Origin: Arthrobacter sp. ISL-65
GTDB taxonomy: Bacteria > Actinomycetota > Actinomycetes > Actinomycetales > Micrococcaceae
Assembly: GCF_018613795.1 (NCBI RefSeq)
Contig: NZ_JAGGPN010000031.1
Span: forward strand, 1-64,000
DNA length: 64,000 nucleotides
Reading direction: 5' to 3'
Shown here: positions 9,392-19,359 of the stretch, one piece after another
How the letters are laid out: every line of letters begins with the position of its first letter
Position numbering within the stretch: the first letter of the stretch is position 1
Made by a program: the position numbers and the translations under genes
The notes under the pieces: model-generated
Told to the model about the DNA's origin: nothing
Seen by the model: only the letters and a program-made list of their open reading frames with translations
Databases searched by the model: none

Positions 9392-9974
9392 GCTTCTTCT
9401 GCGGATACGGCGTCTCGCCGCGGGCCAGCATCTCAACAAACCCGGCGATCTTCCGCTCCCGGGTGGAGGCCTGCTTGACCGAATTGGTGCGGTAGATCAG
9501 CGCGTAGCGGTTCACCGAGGTCAGCACATCGAACATGGCCTGCGCCTCGGGCACGGTCGCGATGGCGGCGGCCAGATCAGTTGGGACCTCCGCCGTCGCC
9601 TGTCCCGAATAGGCGGCCTCCCAGCGGCCGTCCGCTTTAGCGGCGTCGACGGCGGCACGGCCCGGGACTGTCATTTTCCCTTCCGCCTCAAGGCGGGCCA
9701 CGTGGCCGACGTTCCGTTCCGACCAGGGGCTCTTGGCACCCCGGCGGGTCATGCGCTGGAGGTAACTGTCGCCGTCGCGCTTCTTGACCTGGCCGTCGAT
9801 CCAGCCGAAGCACAGCGCCTCGTCCAGGGCGGCGTCGTAGTCGAGTTCGGTGACGTTGCCGCCCTTCTTGTGCAGGACCAGCCAGACGCCGGGGCTGTCG
9901 CTGTGGTGGGATTCCAGCCACGTCCGCCACGCGGCGGCGTCAGGCACCAGCAGTTCCTCGAGTTCTACAGCCAT
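9366..9974 (-). CDS. YdeI/OmpD-associated family protein
   Basis: 202 aa. The pattern AWRTWLESHH, VWLVLHKK, YDAALDEALCFGWIDG and ARGETPYPQKK is that of the YdeI family, small cytoplasmic proteins sometimes annotated as bacteriocin-protection proteins. The family's biochemical role is not established, and the bacteriocin label should be treated cautiously. Full length for the family. The last few residues (QNPAG) are encoded inside a copy of an intergenic repeat, so the C-terminus may have been altered by that element. No operon partner. Confidence 0.8.
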   Translation of the reverse strand: MAVELEELLVPDAAAWRTWLESHHSDSPGVWLVLHKKGGNVTELDYDAALDEALCFGWIDGQVKKRDGDSYLQRMTRRGAKSPWSERNVGHVARLEAEGKMTVPGRAAVDAAKADGRWEAAYSGQATAEVPTDLAAAIATVPEAQAMFDVLTSVNRYALIYRTNSVKQASTRERKIAGFVEMLARGETPYPQKKRPVQNPAG

Positions 9975-10095
9975 GCGCCTATTCTGCCCCGCACGCCTGC
10001 GGATTCAACCCGGTGCCACGCGATTCAAGACGTGGCATCATGGCCATGTCGGCGCCGTTTTCGGGATCCAGGTGTTTCGAGTTCGAGGAGAGAGC

Positions 10096-10824
10096 ATGCT
10101 TCGTGTCCGCCCCATCCACTTCACGTCCCGGGTTGAACCCTGGGAGCGGCTCCTCACCGATTTGGGGATGATCAAGTCCGCCGACGAGGGCTCCTGGCGG
10201 GAGTACGACGCCGGGGCCGGCCGGCTGGCGCTGCACCAGGCCGAGCCGGGCGCAGCGGAGGACGGCGTCACCCACTTTGGCGTGGAGGTCGGCGACCTCG
10301 AGGAATTTGCCCGGCGCACCAACCAGTCCGGCGCGGAATCGGATACTTCCTCCGCCGAACTCGTCCGCGCGGACCACGGCGACTCCTGCCGGATCACCGG
10401 CGCGGACGGCTTCAGCTTCTTCGCCGACAAGGCCAGCCACGGGGCCCACTGTGCGGATGCGGATCCGGCGCTGGCGGTGGTGGAGGTGTGGTTCAGCGAG
10501 GATGTGACGGCCGCCGCCCAGGCGCTGCGGGACATCGGCGCACGGTTCCGGCCGGTCCCGGACGACGACGAAACCGCCGATTTCACGGCCAAGAACGGCG
10601 GCGTGCTGATGGCGCGCCCCGGCACGGGTGCGGCGCACGCAGGGCTGGGGTTCGAGTACGGCGGCGACATCGACGCCCTGCGGGACCGTCTCACCGCCGC
10701 CGGACACGACGTTACGCTGACCGAGGAGGCCTTCGGACGCACCCTGCATGTGCCCCACCCGGACAACGACGGCGCGGCAGCTCAGCGGGCACCGCTCTGG
10801 ATCTCCGCCCGGCGCCCGTCGTAG
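10096..10824 (+). CDS. VOC (glyoxalase/bleomycin resistance) superfamily protein
   Basis: 242 aa from the ATG at 10096, which has GAGGAG about 7 bases upstream. The longer open frame to 9850 runs antisense through the YdeI gene and is rejected. Two paired beta-alpha-beta-beta-beta modules are recognisable: residues 1-110 (LRVRPIHFTSRVEPWERLLTD ... GVTHFGVEVGDLEEF) and 120-240 (VVEVWFSEDVTAAAQALRDIG ... LHVPHPDND). The metal-ligand positions are not obvious, so catalysis is uncertain. Substrate unknown. Confidence 0.72.
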   Translation: MLRVRPIHFTSRVEPWERLLTDLGMIKSADEGSWREYDAGAGRLALHQAEPGAAEDGVTHFGVEVGDLEEFARRTNQSGAESDTSSAELVRADHGDSCRITGADGFSFFADKASHGAHCADADPALAVVEVWFSEDVTAAAQALRDIGARFRPVPDDDETADFTAKNGGVLMARPGTGAAHAGLGFEYGGDIDALRDRLTAAGHDVTLTEEAFGRTLHVPHPDNDGAAAQRAPLWISARRPS

Positions 10825-10974
10825 CCCCCCCCCCCGCTCCGGTACCCCGGCGTGACGCAGCGGCGGTTCAGGACGGCAAATCGAGGGGTGATATCTCGTC
10901 GCTTTGGCCGCCTCGAAGCGTTGGAATCTCACGCATCGGCGGCCGGACCTGTGGCGATGGGGTAAAAATGACTC

Positions 10975-11514
10975 ATGAACGTGCGCACCCCTGACCCCAA
11001 CCCCGGCTGGCTCTCGGACGAAGATCTCTTCGAAGCCCGAGGCAGGCTTCCGATGGTCTACGTGGAGGCGGTGCCGGTCCGGCTGGATCCGCTCGGATTC
11101 GTGAATGAGGTGGGCACGCTCTTGCAGGCGGACGAGGACGGCACCATGGTCCGGTCGCTCGTCTCCGGGCGGGTGCTCTACCGCGAGACCATCCGCGCCG
11201 CACTGCTGCGCCACATGGAAAAAGACCTCGGCCCGCTGGCATTCCCCCAGCTCCCCATCAGCCCGGTGCCTTTCACCGTGGCCGAATACTTCCCCGCGCC
11301 CTCCCACACCGGCTTCACCGATGACCGCCAGCACGCCGTTTCACTGGCCTACATCATCCCTGTAACCGGCGAATGCGACCCCCGCCAGGACGCGCTGGAG
11401 CTGACCTGGATGACGCCCCAGGAAGTGCTCAGCGACGGCGTGCAGCTCGAGTTCGCCGGCGGCCGCGGCGCCCTGGTGCGCCAGGCCCTGGCCTACGCCG
11501 GCGTCGGCAGCTGA
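10975..11514 (+). CDS. Nudix-fold protein of the DUF4916 type, degenerate Nudix box
   Basis: 179 aa. The sequence PMVYVEAVPVRLDPLGFVNEVGTLL with the later SGRVLYRETIRAALLRHMEKDLG has the shape of a Nudix hydrolase, but the box lacks the REXXEEXG metal-binding core: only a Gly and one Glu of the usual signature align. DUF4916 is the family I would expect. It may be a non-hydrolytic binder or use other residues. Monocistronic. Confidence 0.65.
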   Translation: MNVRTPDPNPGWLSDEDLFEARGRLPMVYVEAVPVRLDPLGFVNEVGTLLQADEDGTMVRSLVSGRVLYRETIRAALLRHMEKDLGPLAFPQLPISPVPFTVAEYFPAPSHTGFTDDRQHAVSLAYIIPVTGECDPRQDALELTWMTPQEVLSDGVQLEFAGGRGALVRQALAYAGVGS

Positions 11515-11599
11515 CGCCCGGGCGCCCGCGCCTCCCAGACTTCGCAGCCTCTCCTTTGTAGACTGTTGGGCGGACCGCAAGAGAACTTAAGGACTCCCG

Positions 11600-12730
11600 A
11601 TGAACCATCCTGCAGCTGCCAAGACCTACCGTGAACAGCAGGCGGGCTCTCTGCGGGCGGGCGACCACCTGCTCTTGCCGGATGGCGAGCGGTCCGCGGA
11701 AATCCACTTCGTGGAAGTCGAAACCGATGATTTCGGCAGCCCCGCCATCATCCTTGCGACCCTCACGGGCGGCGGCACGCTGCGCATCGCTGCCGGCTCG
11801 TCCGTCCGGATCCCGGAACCCGCGGTTGACGGTTCCGCCTCCCCGGCAGACGCCGCCAATCACGCTGTGAAGACCGCTGCCGTCGTCGAAGGTGCTGCCC
11901 TCGCAGACGGCGCCAGAAGGGCGGACGGTGACGCCCCGTCGGACGCCCAGGCGTCCGACGCCGGCACTCCCCTTTCCGTAGTGGGGAACTCCGTTGTGGG
12001 AAACTCCGTAGTGGGGAACGACGGTGCTGGGGAGCCTGCGCGGACGGCGCCTCCCGCCGTCGTCGTACCTCCTTTGCCGTCCACCACCCCGGTGGTGATC
12101 GGCCCCAGCGCCGAAGATCTGGCCCTCATCCCGGAGCCCTCGGGAACGCCTGAGTCCGTGGTGGAAGCCGTGGCGGAGGCCCATCCGGACTCCACCGGGG
12201 TGCAGCTGCTGGCCGACAAGCTGGTCAAGGGCATCAACACCAAGTCCGGCAGCTGCCTGAAGGACCTGAGCGACCTCGCGCATGAGCTGTTCGTCATGCT
12301 CAAGGACGCCGAGGCCGCGCTGGCGGTAGCCGACCTGCTGAACGTGCTGCCCTTCGACGGCAACCCGGGGCGCTGGGGATCGGTGGAGGCGTCGCTCGCG
12401 CTGTCCAGCTATGTGTGCCGCCAGACAGGGCAGAAGGGCCGGGCCGCCGTGTATGAGAAGCTGCTCCGGGCTCCGGACAACCAGGAGACGGATCCGTTCA
12501 AGGCGCGGATGCAGGCCAGGGTGCGCCAGCGCTCTCTCAACGAGCCGAACCTGTACGACAAAGAGATTTTCCGCTCCATCGACAACTCCAACCATGAGGC
12601 GGAGCGCGAGTGGCGGCTGCTGCGCTTGGAATCGCTGCTGTTCCTTCGCGCCCACGGCGGATCGCAGACCATCAGCGGATCAGAACTGGAGCGGCGGATT
12701 GCGAACGAACTGGAATCCGTGCGGGCCTAG
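11600..12730 (+). CDS. Uncharacterised actinobacterial protein (possibly DUF6707 family)
   Basis: 376 aa, with AAGGA 6 bases upstream of the ATG. Three regions are visible. Residues 1-75 are a small beta-rich domain (AGDHLLLPDGERSAEIHFVEVE) with phrases similar to hedgehog/intein-like or SH3-like folds. Residues 75-190 are a Pro/Ala/Val linker containing SVVGNSVVGNSVVGN, encoded by three 15-bp tandem units at about 11980-12021. Residues 195-376 are an alpha-helical domain (LADKLVKGINTKSGSC ... YDKEIFRSIDNSNHEAEREWR) resembling tetratricopeptide-type helical hairpins. I recall this C-terminal part as DUF6707, not certain. No function assigned. Confidence 0.6.
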   Translation: MNHPAAAKTYREQQAGSLRAGDHLLLPDGERSAEIHFVEVETDDFGSPAIILATLTGGGTLRIAAGSSVRIPEPAVDGSASPADAANHAVKTAAVVEGAALADGARRADGDAPSDAQASDAGTPLSVVGNSVVGNSVVGNDGAGEPARTAPPAVVVPPLPSTTPVVIGPSAEDLALIPEPSGTPESVVEAVAEAHPDSTGVQLLADKLVKGINTKSGSCLKDLSDLAHELFVMLKDAEAALAVADLLNVLPFDGNPGRWGSVEASLALSSYVCRQTGQKGRAAVYEKLLRAPDNQETDPFKARMQARVRQRSLNEPNLYDKEIFRSIDNSNHEAEREWRLLRLESLLFLRAHGGSQTISGSELERRIANELESVRA

Positions 12731-12820
12731 GCAGCCCAGGCCTGCCGCCGGGACGACTGAACCCGCTTTCCACCGGATATTCCTCTAGCCCGGTTGCACC
12801 CCAAGTTGTAGATTCAGGCC

Positions 12821-13546
12821 ATGACGAACAATCTCAGCCTTGTGATCAATTCGGACGCGCCGCAGGTTTGGACGATGCTGCGCGAACCCTCGAAAGTCGC
12901 GCAGTGGCATGGCTGGGAAGCCGACGATTTGGCGGCCGAAATCAATGAGATCTACTTCGGCAAGAACGTGGTCGAAGGGCCGGACCACACCACACTGACC
13001 GTCGACGGCGGCGACGTCTTTACGCTGAAACCCGTGCCCACCGGGACAGAGGTCAGCGTCACCCGCGCCGGCGTGGACCACAACTCGGAATGGGCCGCGT
13101 GGGACGAGGACATCACCCAAGGATGGCTCATCTTCCTGCAGCAGCTGAGGTTTGCACTGGAGCGCCATCCCCACGGCAAGCGCCGGACCTGCTATTTCTC
13201 CGTCCCCGGCAGCGGCGGGTCCGCCATCGAGAAACTCGGGCTCAAGGACATCCCCGCCCCCGGCGAAGAATATGCACTCACCCTGGGCACCGGCGAGGAA
13301 GTCTCGGGCAGGGTCTGGCACAAGACCAACCACCAGGTGGGACTCACCGTGCACAGCTATGCGGAGCACGGGGAGGGCCTGCTGATCGTGGCCGACCAGC
13401 CCGTGATTCCCGAGAAAAGGCCCGACGGCGGATCGATGGTGATCCTCTCGCTGTACGATCTCGGCGCGAACAGCATGGAAACGATCCGCTCCCTGTGGGA
13501 CGACTGGCGCTCTGAGAACTACCCCACATCAGAACCTATCCAGTGA
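12821..13546 (+). CDS. SRPBCC (START-like) domain protein
   Basis: 241 aa. The N-terminal 135 residues follow an AHSA1/SRPBCC pattern: an initial beta strand (LSLVINSDAPQVWTMLREPSKVAQWHGWEADDL), then alternating strands, then a long C-terminal helix (WLIFLQQLRFALERH). The C-terminal 100 residues look like a second, beta-rich copy ending in helix MVILSLYDLGANSMETIRSL. Such proteins bind hydrophobic ligands. The ligand is unknown. It precedes tgt by 33 bp and may be co-transcribed, though there is no obvious functional link. Confidence 0.65.
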   Translation: MTNNLSLVINSDAPQVWTMLREPSKVAQWHGWEADDLAAEINEIYFGKNVVEGPDHTTLTVDGGDVFTLKPVPTGTEVSVTRAGVDHNSEWAAWDEDITQGWLIFLQQLRFALERHPHGKRRTCYFSVPGSGGSAIEKLGLKDIPAPGEEYALTLGTGEEVSGRVWHKTNHQVGLTVHSYAEHGEGLLIVADQPVIPEKRPDGGSMVILSLYDLGANSMETIRSLWDDWRSENYPTSEPIQ

Positions 13547-13576
13547 AGGTCCACGGCTGTTAGCTGGCACACTTGA

Positions 13577-14884
<1,308 letters not shown>

Positions 14885-14892
14885 GTGGCTCC

Positions 14893-14908
14893 CGCCGTCG
14901 AAACGGCG
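14893..14908 (+). terminator. Compact hairpin after tgt
   Basis: CGCCGT (14893-14898), CGAA tetraloop, ACGGCG (14903-14908), then TTCTCC. It starts 8 bp after the tgt stop. The short U-tract makes it a moderate terminator candidate. Confidence 0.45.
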
Positions 14909-14968
14909 TTCTCCACATAGGAGCCGGAGCCTCTGTGCCTCCGTCGCTGCTGTGGCCATGGTGGAGAG

Positions 14969-15943
14969 ATGAACTCATGTGTCCCTGCGTTGCCCATGTC
15001 GGAGGACCTCTGGCGCACAGAACAGCTCCTGCAGTACGGCCTGAATTCGCGGGTCCTCACCCAGCTGGTTCGCGAAGGAAGCCTCATCAGGGTGCGCCGT
15101 GGCTGCTATGCGCGAGGTAGCTGGTGGACCGGCCTGAACGCAGCGGGCCGCCGGCGTCAGCTGGTTTACGCGCATGCGCACGGTACACGCACGACGTCGG
15201 CCGGCGGCTTCGTCTACAGCCACACCTCGGGTGCCAGCCTGCAGAGGCTCCATCTGTGGGGCGTCGACGATATGGTCCATCTGACCCAGGCAGGCTGCCC
15301 ATCCGGCGCCTCCCACGGGCGGGGCGTGGTGGCCCACACCCGGCAACTGGGCAGCCGCGAAGTGACCTTCGTTGACGATCTGCCTTGCACCTCGTTGGAG
15401 CGGACCGTGGTGGACTGCTGCCTGATGTTCAGCGTGAGCCAGTCCCTGATTCTCGTGGATCACGCCGCCCGTGCGGGAGCCGACCTGCCCCTGCTGCGGG
15501 ATTACTGCACTGCCCTGGCGGGCCGCAATGGAGTCGTGGCATTGCGGCGGGCACTGGAGCTGGTGGATCCGCGTGCCGAATCTGCCGGCGAAAGCCTGAC
15601 CCGGGAACTCATCCACAGACTCAGGATCCCTCCGCCGGAGCCGCAATACGTGGTACGGACATCGTTGGGCGAGCACCGTCTGGACTTTGCGTGGCCCGGA
15701 CGGAAGGTGGCACTGGAATTCGACGGCAAGACAAAGTACTTCGATTACCGGCCGACGAGCGAGGTCGTGTTTCAAGAGCGGCGCCGAGAAAAGGCGCTCA
15801 TGGAGCAGGGCTGGATCATCGTCCGGATCGAGTGGAAGGACCTTTTCCGCGAGCAGGAATTCAAAAACCGGATATTGCGGGCGCTGAGCCCACGATCGCA
15901 TGATTCGCAGCCCGCCCCGTTTCGACGGTTCCCTGCCAGCTAG
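14969..15943 (+). CDS. AbiEi-antitoxin-like winged-helix protein with C-terminal PD-(D/E)XK nuclease-like domain
   Basis: 324 aa. Residues 10-55 form the AbiEi_4-type N-terminal winged helix (LLQYGLNSRVLTQLVREGSL, RVRRGCY). The middle is the AbiEi-like domain. Residues 210-300 resemble a DUF559/Vsr-type fold: HRLDFAWPGRKVALEFDGKT shows Asp239, Glu250 and Lys254 in a D-x(10)-E-x(3)-K arrangement, and MEQGWIIVRIEWKDLF completes it. No AbiEii nucleotidyltransferase toxin is adjacent, so it is not a standard type IV toxin-antitoxin pair. The last residues (PFRRFPAS) and stop are encoded in the left arm of a long palindrome. An in-frame ATG at 14996 is an alternative start. Confidence 0.7.
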   Translation: MNSCVPALPMSEDLWRTEQLLQYGLNSRVLTQLVREGSLIRVRRGCYARGSWWTGLNAAGRRRQLVYAHAHGTRTTSAGGFVYSHTSGASLQRLHLWGVDDMVHLTQAGCPSGASHGRGVVAHTRQLGSREVTFVDDLPCTSLERTVVDCCLMFSVSQSLILVDHAARAGADLPLLRDYCTALAGRNGVVALRRALELVDPRAESAGESLTRELIHRLRIPPPEPQYVVRTSLGEHRLDFAWPGRKVALEFDGKTKYFDYRPTSEVVFQERRREKALMEQGWIIVRIEWKDLFREQEFKNRILRALSPRSHDSQPAPFRRFPAS

Positions 15944-15986
15944 ACGTTGCGGAACGTCGAACGGGCAGGGAACCGTCGAAACGGGG
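15915..15986. repeat. Perfect 23-bp inverted repeat with nested hairpin
   Basis: The left arm 15915-15937 (core GTTTCGACGGTTCCCTGCC) is exactly complementary to the right arm 15964-15986. The 26-nt loop holds a second hairpin, GACGTT (15943-15948) GCGG AACGTC (15953-15958). The left arm is translated as the C-terminus of the AbiEi-like protein and includes its stop region. It lies between convergent genes. Confidence 0.85.
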
Positions 15987-16005
15987 AACTCTCGGCGCCG
16001 CCGGA

Positions 16006-16698
16006 CTACGCGTAGCTCGGTTCGCGCCTCTTGACCCAGCCGATGGCCAGGGTTGTCACGGGAACGAAGAGGAACTCCACGAGGGTTTTGTACAGGAAAC
16101 CCACCAGTACGTAGTTCACAAACATGCCGAAGTCACTGATGCCGATCACCGAGGCCGCGATGCTGCAGAAAATCAGCGTGTCCACGAATTCCCCGGCCAC
16201 TGACGAGCTCACGATGCGTGCCCACAGGGACTTCTCGCCGGTGCGGGCCTTCATCCGGACCAGGATCCAAGAGTTGATGGTCTGCCCGGCGAAGAACGCC
16301 AAGAGCGAGGCCAGCACGATCTGCGGAACCGGGCCGATGGCACCTTCGAGGGCGGCCTGCTTGGCGGTGCCGAAATCGTCGCCGAAGCCGGGCAGCGCAA
16401 TGATCACCCAGTAGCACAGCGAGGCGAACACGGACAGGGCAAACGTGGTGACAATGGCCTTCCGGGCCACCTTGAAACCGTAGACCTCACTGATGACGTC
16501 GCCCAGAATGTACGCCAGCGGGAACAGGAAAAAGCCGCCGTCCGTGACGATTGGACCTATCGCCACGCCCTTGGAGGCACCGATGTTGGACAGGATCAGC
16601 ACCACGGCCATGACCGCGAGCATGGTTCCGAAGTAGGGGGAACCGACCGAGGCGAATTTTGGCGCCGCTTTCGGCAGGGAGGACTGGGCGGTGGTCAT
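16006..16698 (-). CDS. Queuosine precursor transporter, YhhQ/VUT family
   Basis: 230-aa integral membrane protein with six predicted helices. Family hallmarks are MAVVLILSNIGASKGVAIGP, the acidic motif ILGDVISEVYGFKVARK, and AGEFVDTLIFCSIAA. YhhQ proteins import queuine, preQ0 or preQ1. Its position beside tgt across a convergent junction fits a salvage unit. No preQ1 riboswitch pattern was visible in the 267 bp upstream. Confidence 0.88.
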   Translation of the reverse strand: MTTAQSSLPKAAPKFASVGSPYFGTMLAVMAVVLILSNIGASKGVAIGPIVTDGGFFLFPLAYILGDVISEVYGFKVARKAIVTTFALSVFASLCYWVIIALPGFGDDFGTAKQAALEGAIGPVPQIVLASLLAFFAGQTINSWILVRMKARTGEKSLWARIVSSSVAGEFVDTLIFCSIAASVIGISDFGMFVNYVLVGFLYKTLVEFLFVPVTTLAIGWVKRREPSYA

Positions 16699-16965
16699 GG
16701 GCGTTCCGTTCGTAGTGGTTCGCTCGGCCGCCTGGCCCTTGCGGAAACGGGGAGGCAGCCGGCTGTATTAGCACTGGACCGGTCCCGCCGGCTGGCCGCC
16801 GAAACCGGTCTTCATTGTCCCACCATTGCCGGCACCGGGAGTGCGTCACCCGGTTACCGCACCAACCCGGGAACGACGACGGCGGGCCGCCACCCCGGGA
16901 CCCGAGAGTCACCGCGGAGCCGGCTACCCGCCGTCGTACGTTGCCGTGTTGTTCGTTACTGGAGG

Positions 16966-18348
16966 TCAGGCGTTGACGAGGTCCTCGTCGTCATCCTTGC
17001 GTGCGGCCGGGGCGGCGGACCAGGCAGTGCCCTGCTCGCGGTCCAGGTGCGTGGGCTTCTTGTTCTTCAGCGCGAAGATGTACACCAGGAGCGAGATGCC
17101 GATGGCCACGGTGACGTAGGTGAAGAGAACTTCCACTTGGCCGGACTTCTGCAGCGCGGCGCCGATCAACGGGACGGTGCCGCCGAACATCGAGTTGGCC
17201 AGTGCGTAGCCAAGGCCGACGCCGAGGGCCCGGATGGATGCCGGGAACAGCTCGGCCTTCACCAGGGCGTTGATCGAGGTGTAGCCGCCCACGATCAACA
17301 GGCCGCCGATCATCAGCAGGAAGGCGATCATGGGGTCCTTCGTGCCGGCCAGCGTGGACATTAGCGGCCAAGTGAACAGCACGCCGGTGATGCCGAACCA
17401 CAGCAGCAGCGGCTTGCGCCCGATCTTGTCCGAGATGATGCCGTAGACCGGCTGCAGGAGCATGAAGATGAACAGCGCCCAGAAGTTGATCACCGAGGTG
17501 GTTTCCTTGGGGATGCCGCTGGTGTTGTTCATGAAGTTCAGGATGAAGTTGGTGTACGTGTAGAACGCCACGGTGCCGCCGAGGGTCACGCCGATGCAGA
17601 TCAGCAGGGCTTTCCAGTGCTTGGTCAGCAGCAGTTTCATGGTGCCCGGCTGGGCCTCGCCCGGCACCGATGCGCCGGCAGCTTCAGCCTGGCTCGTGGA
17701 CAGGGTTTCCTCCATGGAGCGGCGGAGCCAGAAGACCACCAGGGCAGCCACGCCGCCGATGGCGAACGGAACGCGCCAGCCCCATTCGGACAGCGCTTCC
17801 TTGCCCAGGGTGTTCTGCAGGACCACGAGGACCAGGAGGGCCAGCATCTGGCCGCCGACCAGGGTGACGTACTGGAAGCTGGAGAAGAATCCGCGGCGCT
17901 TCGCCGTCGCCGCCTCGGACATATAGGTGGCGCTGGTGCCGTATTCACCGCCCACAGAGAAGCCCTGGACGAGGCGGGCGAAGACCAGCAGAACCAGCGC
18001 CCACACGCCGATCACGTCCTTTGTGGGCAGGATAGCGATGAAGAACGACCCCGCCGACATCATGGTCACGCTGAGCGTCAGGGCTGCTTTCCGGCCCTTG
18101 CGGTCGGCATAGCGGCCGAAGAACCAGCTGCCGATGGGGCGCATCAGGAACGTGACGGCGAAGACCGCCATGCCTTCCAGGGCGCCCTGCAACGGGTCCT
18201 TTGAGTTGAAGAAGTGGGGCTGGAAGTAGGCCAGAAACGCCGTGTAGATGTAGACGTCGTACCACTCCACGAGGTTGCCGGCGGAGCCTTTGAGGATGTT
18301 GCCTACGGCCTTCCTCGTCTGGGCCGACTCGGTCAGTTGGGTGCTCAT
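16966..18348 (-). CDS. MFS transporter of the metabolite:H+ symporter (MHS) family, carboxylate type
   Basis: 460 aa from the ATG at 18348, preceded by AGGAAG. The longer frame to 18525 adds an Arg-rich leader and is rejected. Twelve transmembrane helices. MHS hallmarks are GNLVEWYDVYIYTAF, RPIGSWFFGRYADRKGRK, the sequence GFSVGGEYGTSATYMSEAA and the later ISDKIGRKPLL. Closest in style to KgtP/CitA-type alpha-ketoglutarate or citrate symporters. It is divergent from a two-component/TAXI operon, so regulation by that system is likely. Confidence 0.85.
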   Translation of the reverse strand: MSTQLTESAQTRKAVGNILKGSAGNLVEWYDVYIYTAFLAYFQPHFFNSKDPLQGALEGMAVFAVTFLMRPIGSWFFGRYADRKGRKAALTLSVTMMSAGSFFIAILPTKDVIGVWALVLLVFARLVQGFSVGGEYGTSATYMSEAATAKRRGFFSSFQYVTLVGGQMLALLVLVVLQNTLGKEALSEWGWRVPFAIGGVAALVVFWLRRSMEETLSTSQAEAAGASVPGEAQPGTMKLLLTKHWKALLICIGVTLGGTVAFYTYTNFILNFMNNTSGIPKETTSVINFWALFIFMLLQPVYGIISDKIGRKPLLLWFGITGVLFTWPLMSTLAGTKDPMIAFLLMIGGLLIVGGYTSINALVKAELFPASIRALGVGLGYALANSMFGGTVPLIGAALQKSGQVEVLFTYVTVAIGISLLVYIFALKNKKPTHLDREQGTAWSAAPAARKDDDEDLVNA

Positions 18349-18690
18349 CAATGAACCTTCCTGGATCCGGCGCCGCCGTCGGCAACCGTTGGGTGTTTGC
18401 TTGATGTCCGTGCCGTCTGAACCTGCGGTTCCCCGTCTGCGCCTGCTGGCTCCTGAAGCAAAGGACTCCATCCAAACTATTCGTGATCCACGGCACAAGC
18501 TAAGCCAGGCGGTATTTCCTAACACTTCCTTAGGTTTTCCGGATCATTCGGTAGCACGGCCCCGCTCCGGTGGAAGACCCCGATCGAAGACCCGTGGAGG
18601 GACAGTGGGCGGCTAAAATCCCTTCCAGGGGGTAGTCTCCAAACGGGCTGCGGACGAAGGACCAAAGAACAACCCACTAAGGAACGTGCA
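18349..18690. other. 342-bp divergent intergenic region between MHS transporter and two-component operon
   Basis: No gene is seen. It must contain both promoters. CCTAA-cacttcc-TTAGG is an inverted repeat near 18515-18535 in an AT-rich patch and is a candidate response-regulator site. AAGGA precedes the response-regulator ATG. No clear sigma-70 promoter could be assigned. Confidence 0.5.
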
Positions 18691-19359
18691 ATGGAAGTGC
18701 TCATCGTCGAGGACGACGACGCCATGGCGTCCGCCCTCGACGCGGCCGTGGTCTCCGCCGGGCACAAGGCCACCAGGGTTTCCCGCGGAGCCGATGCGCT
18801 CCTGGTCCACCGGCGGTTCGAAGTGATTCTGCTGGACCTGGGCCTTCCTGACCTCGATGGCCTTGACGTGCTGCGGAAGCTTCGCCAGGTGACGGCCTGC
18901 CCGATTCTGATCCTCACGGCCCGGGACGATGAGCGCAGCGTGGTCCTGGGACTGCGCTCCGGGGCAGATGACTATCTGGTCAAGCCGGTGAAACTTGTGG
19001 AACTGCTGGCCAGGATCGAAGCCGTCACCCGGCGCACAGGCCGTTACGGCGACGGGCAGCACCACAGCATCGCACTCGGGGACCTCGACGTCGACCTGGA
19101 CCGCCGGGTGGCCGCCGTCGGTTCCAGGGTGCTGTCGCTGACGCCCACCGAGTTCCAACTGCTCGCCCTGCTGGTCCGCAATGCGGGCTCCGTGGTCACG
19201 CGCGAACAAATTCTGGACGCCCTCTGGGGCGATGCCTTCCTTGCGTCCTCGAGGTCCCTTGACGTCCATCTCACCGGGTTGCGGGCCAAGCTCCAGCTGC
19301 CGGGGTTCATCATCAACGTCCGGGGCGTCGGCTACCGGGTTGAGGGGAATCCTGCGTGA
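18691..19359 (+). CDS. OmpR-family response regulator, TctD-like
   Basis: 222 aa. Receiver domain at 1-115 with acidic pocket Glu7/Asp8/Asp9, phosphoacceptor Asp49, Thr76 and Lys98. The winged-helix DNA-binding domain is at 130-220 (LSLTPTEFQLLALLVRNAGSVVTREQIL ... RGVGYRVEG). It is first gene of an operon with its kinase, whose GTG overlaps this TGA. The neighbouring carboxylate transporter and TAXI protein suggest TctD-type control of organic-acid uptake. Confidence 0.92.
   Translation: MEVLIVEDDDAMASALDAAVVSAGHKATRVSRGADALLVHRRFEVILLDLGLPDLDGLDVLRKLRQVTACPILILTARDDERSVVLGLRSGADDYLVKPVKLVELLARIEAVTRRTGRYGDGQHHSIALGDLDVDLDRRVAAVGSRVLSLTPTEFQLLALLVRNAGSVVTREQILDALWGDAFLASSRSLDVHLTGLRAKLQLPGFIINVRGVGYRVEGNPA

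Noticed and set aside
16699..16965. preQ1 riboswitch before the YhhQ gene
   Set aside because: No preQ1-I or preQ1-II consensus could be traced on the minus strand.
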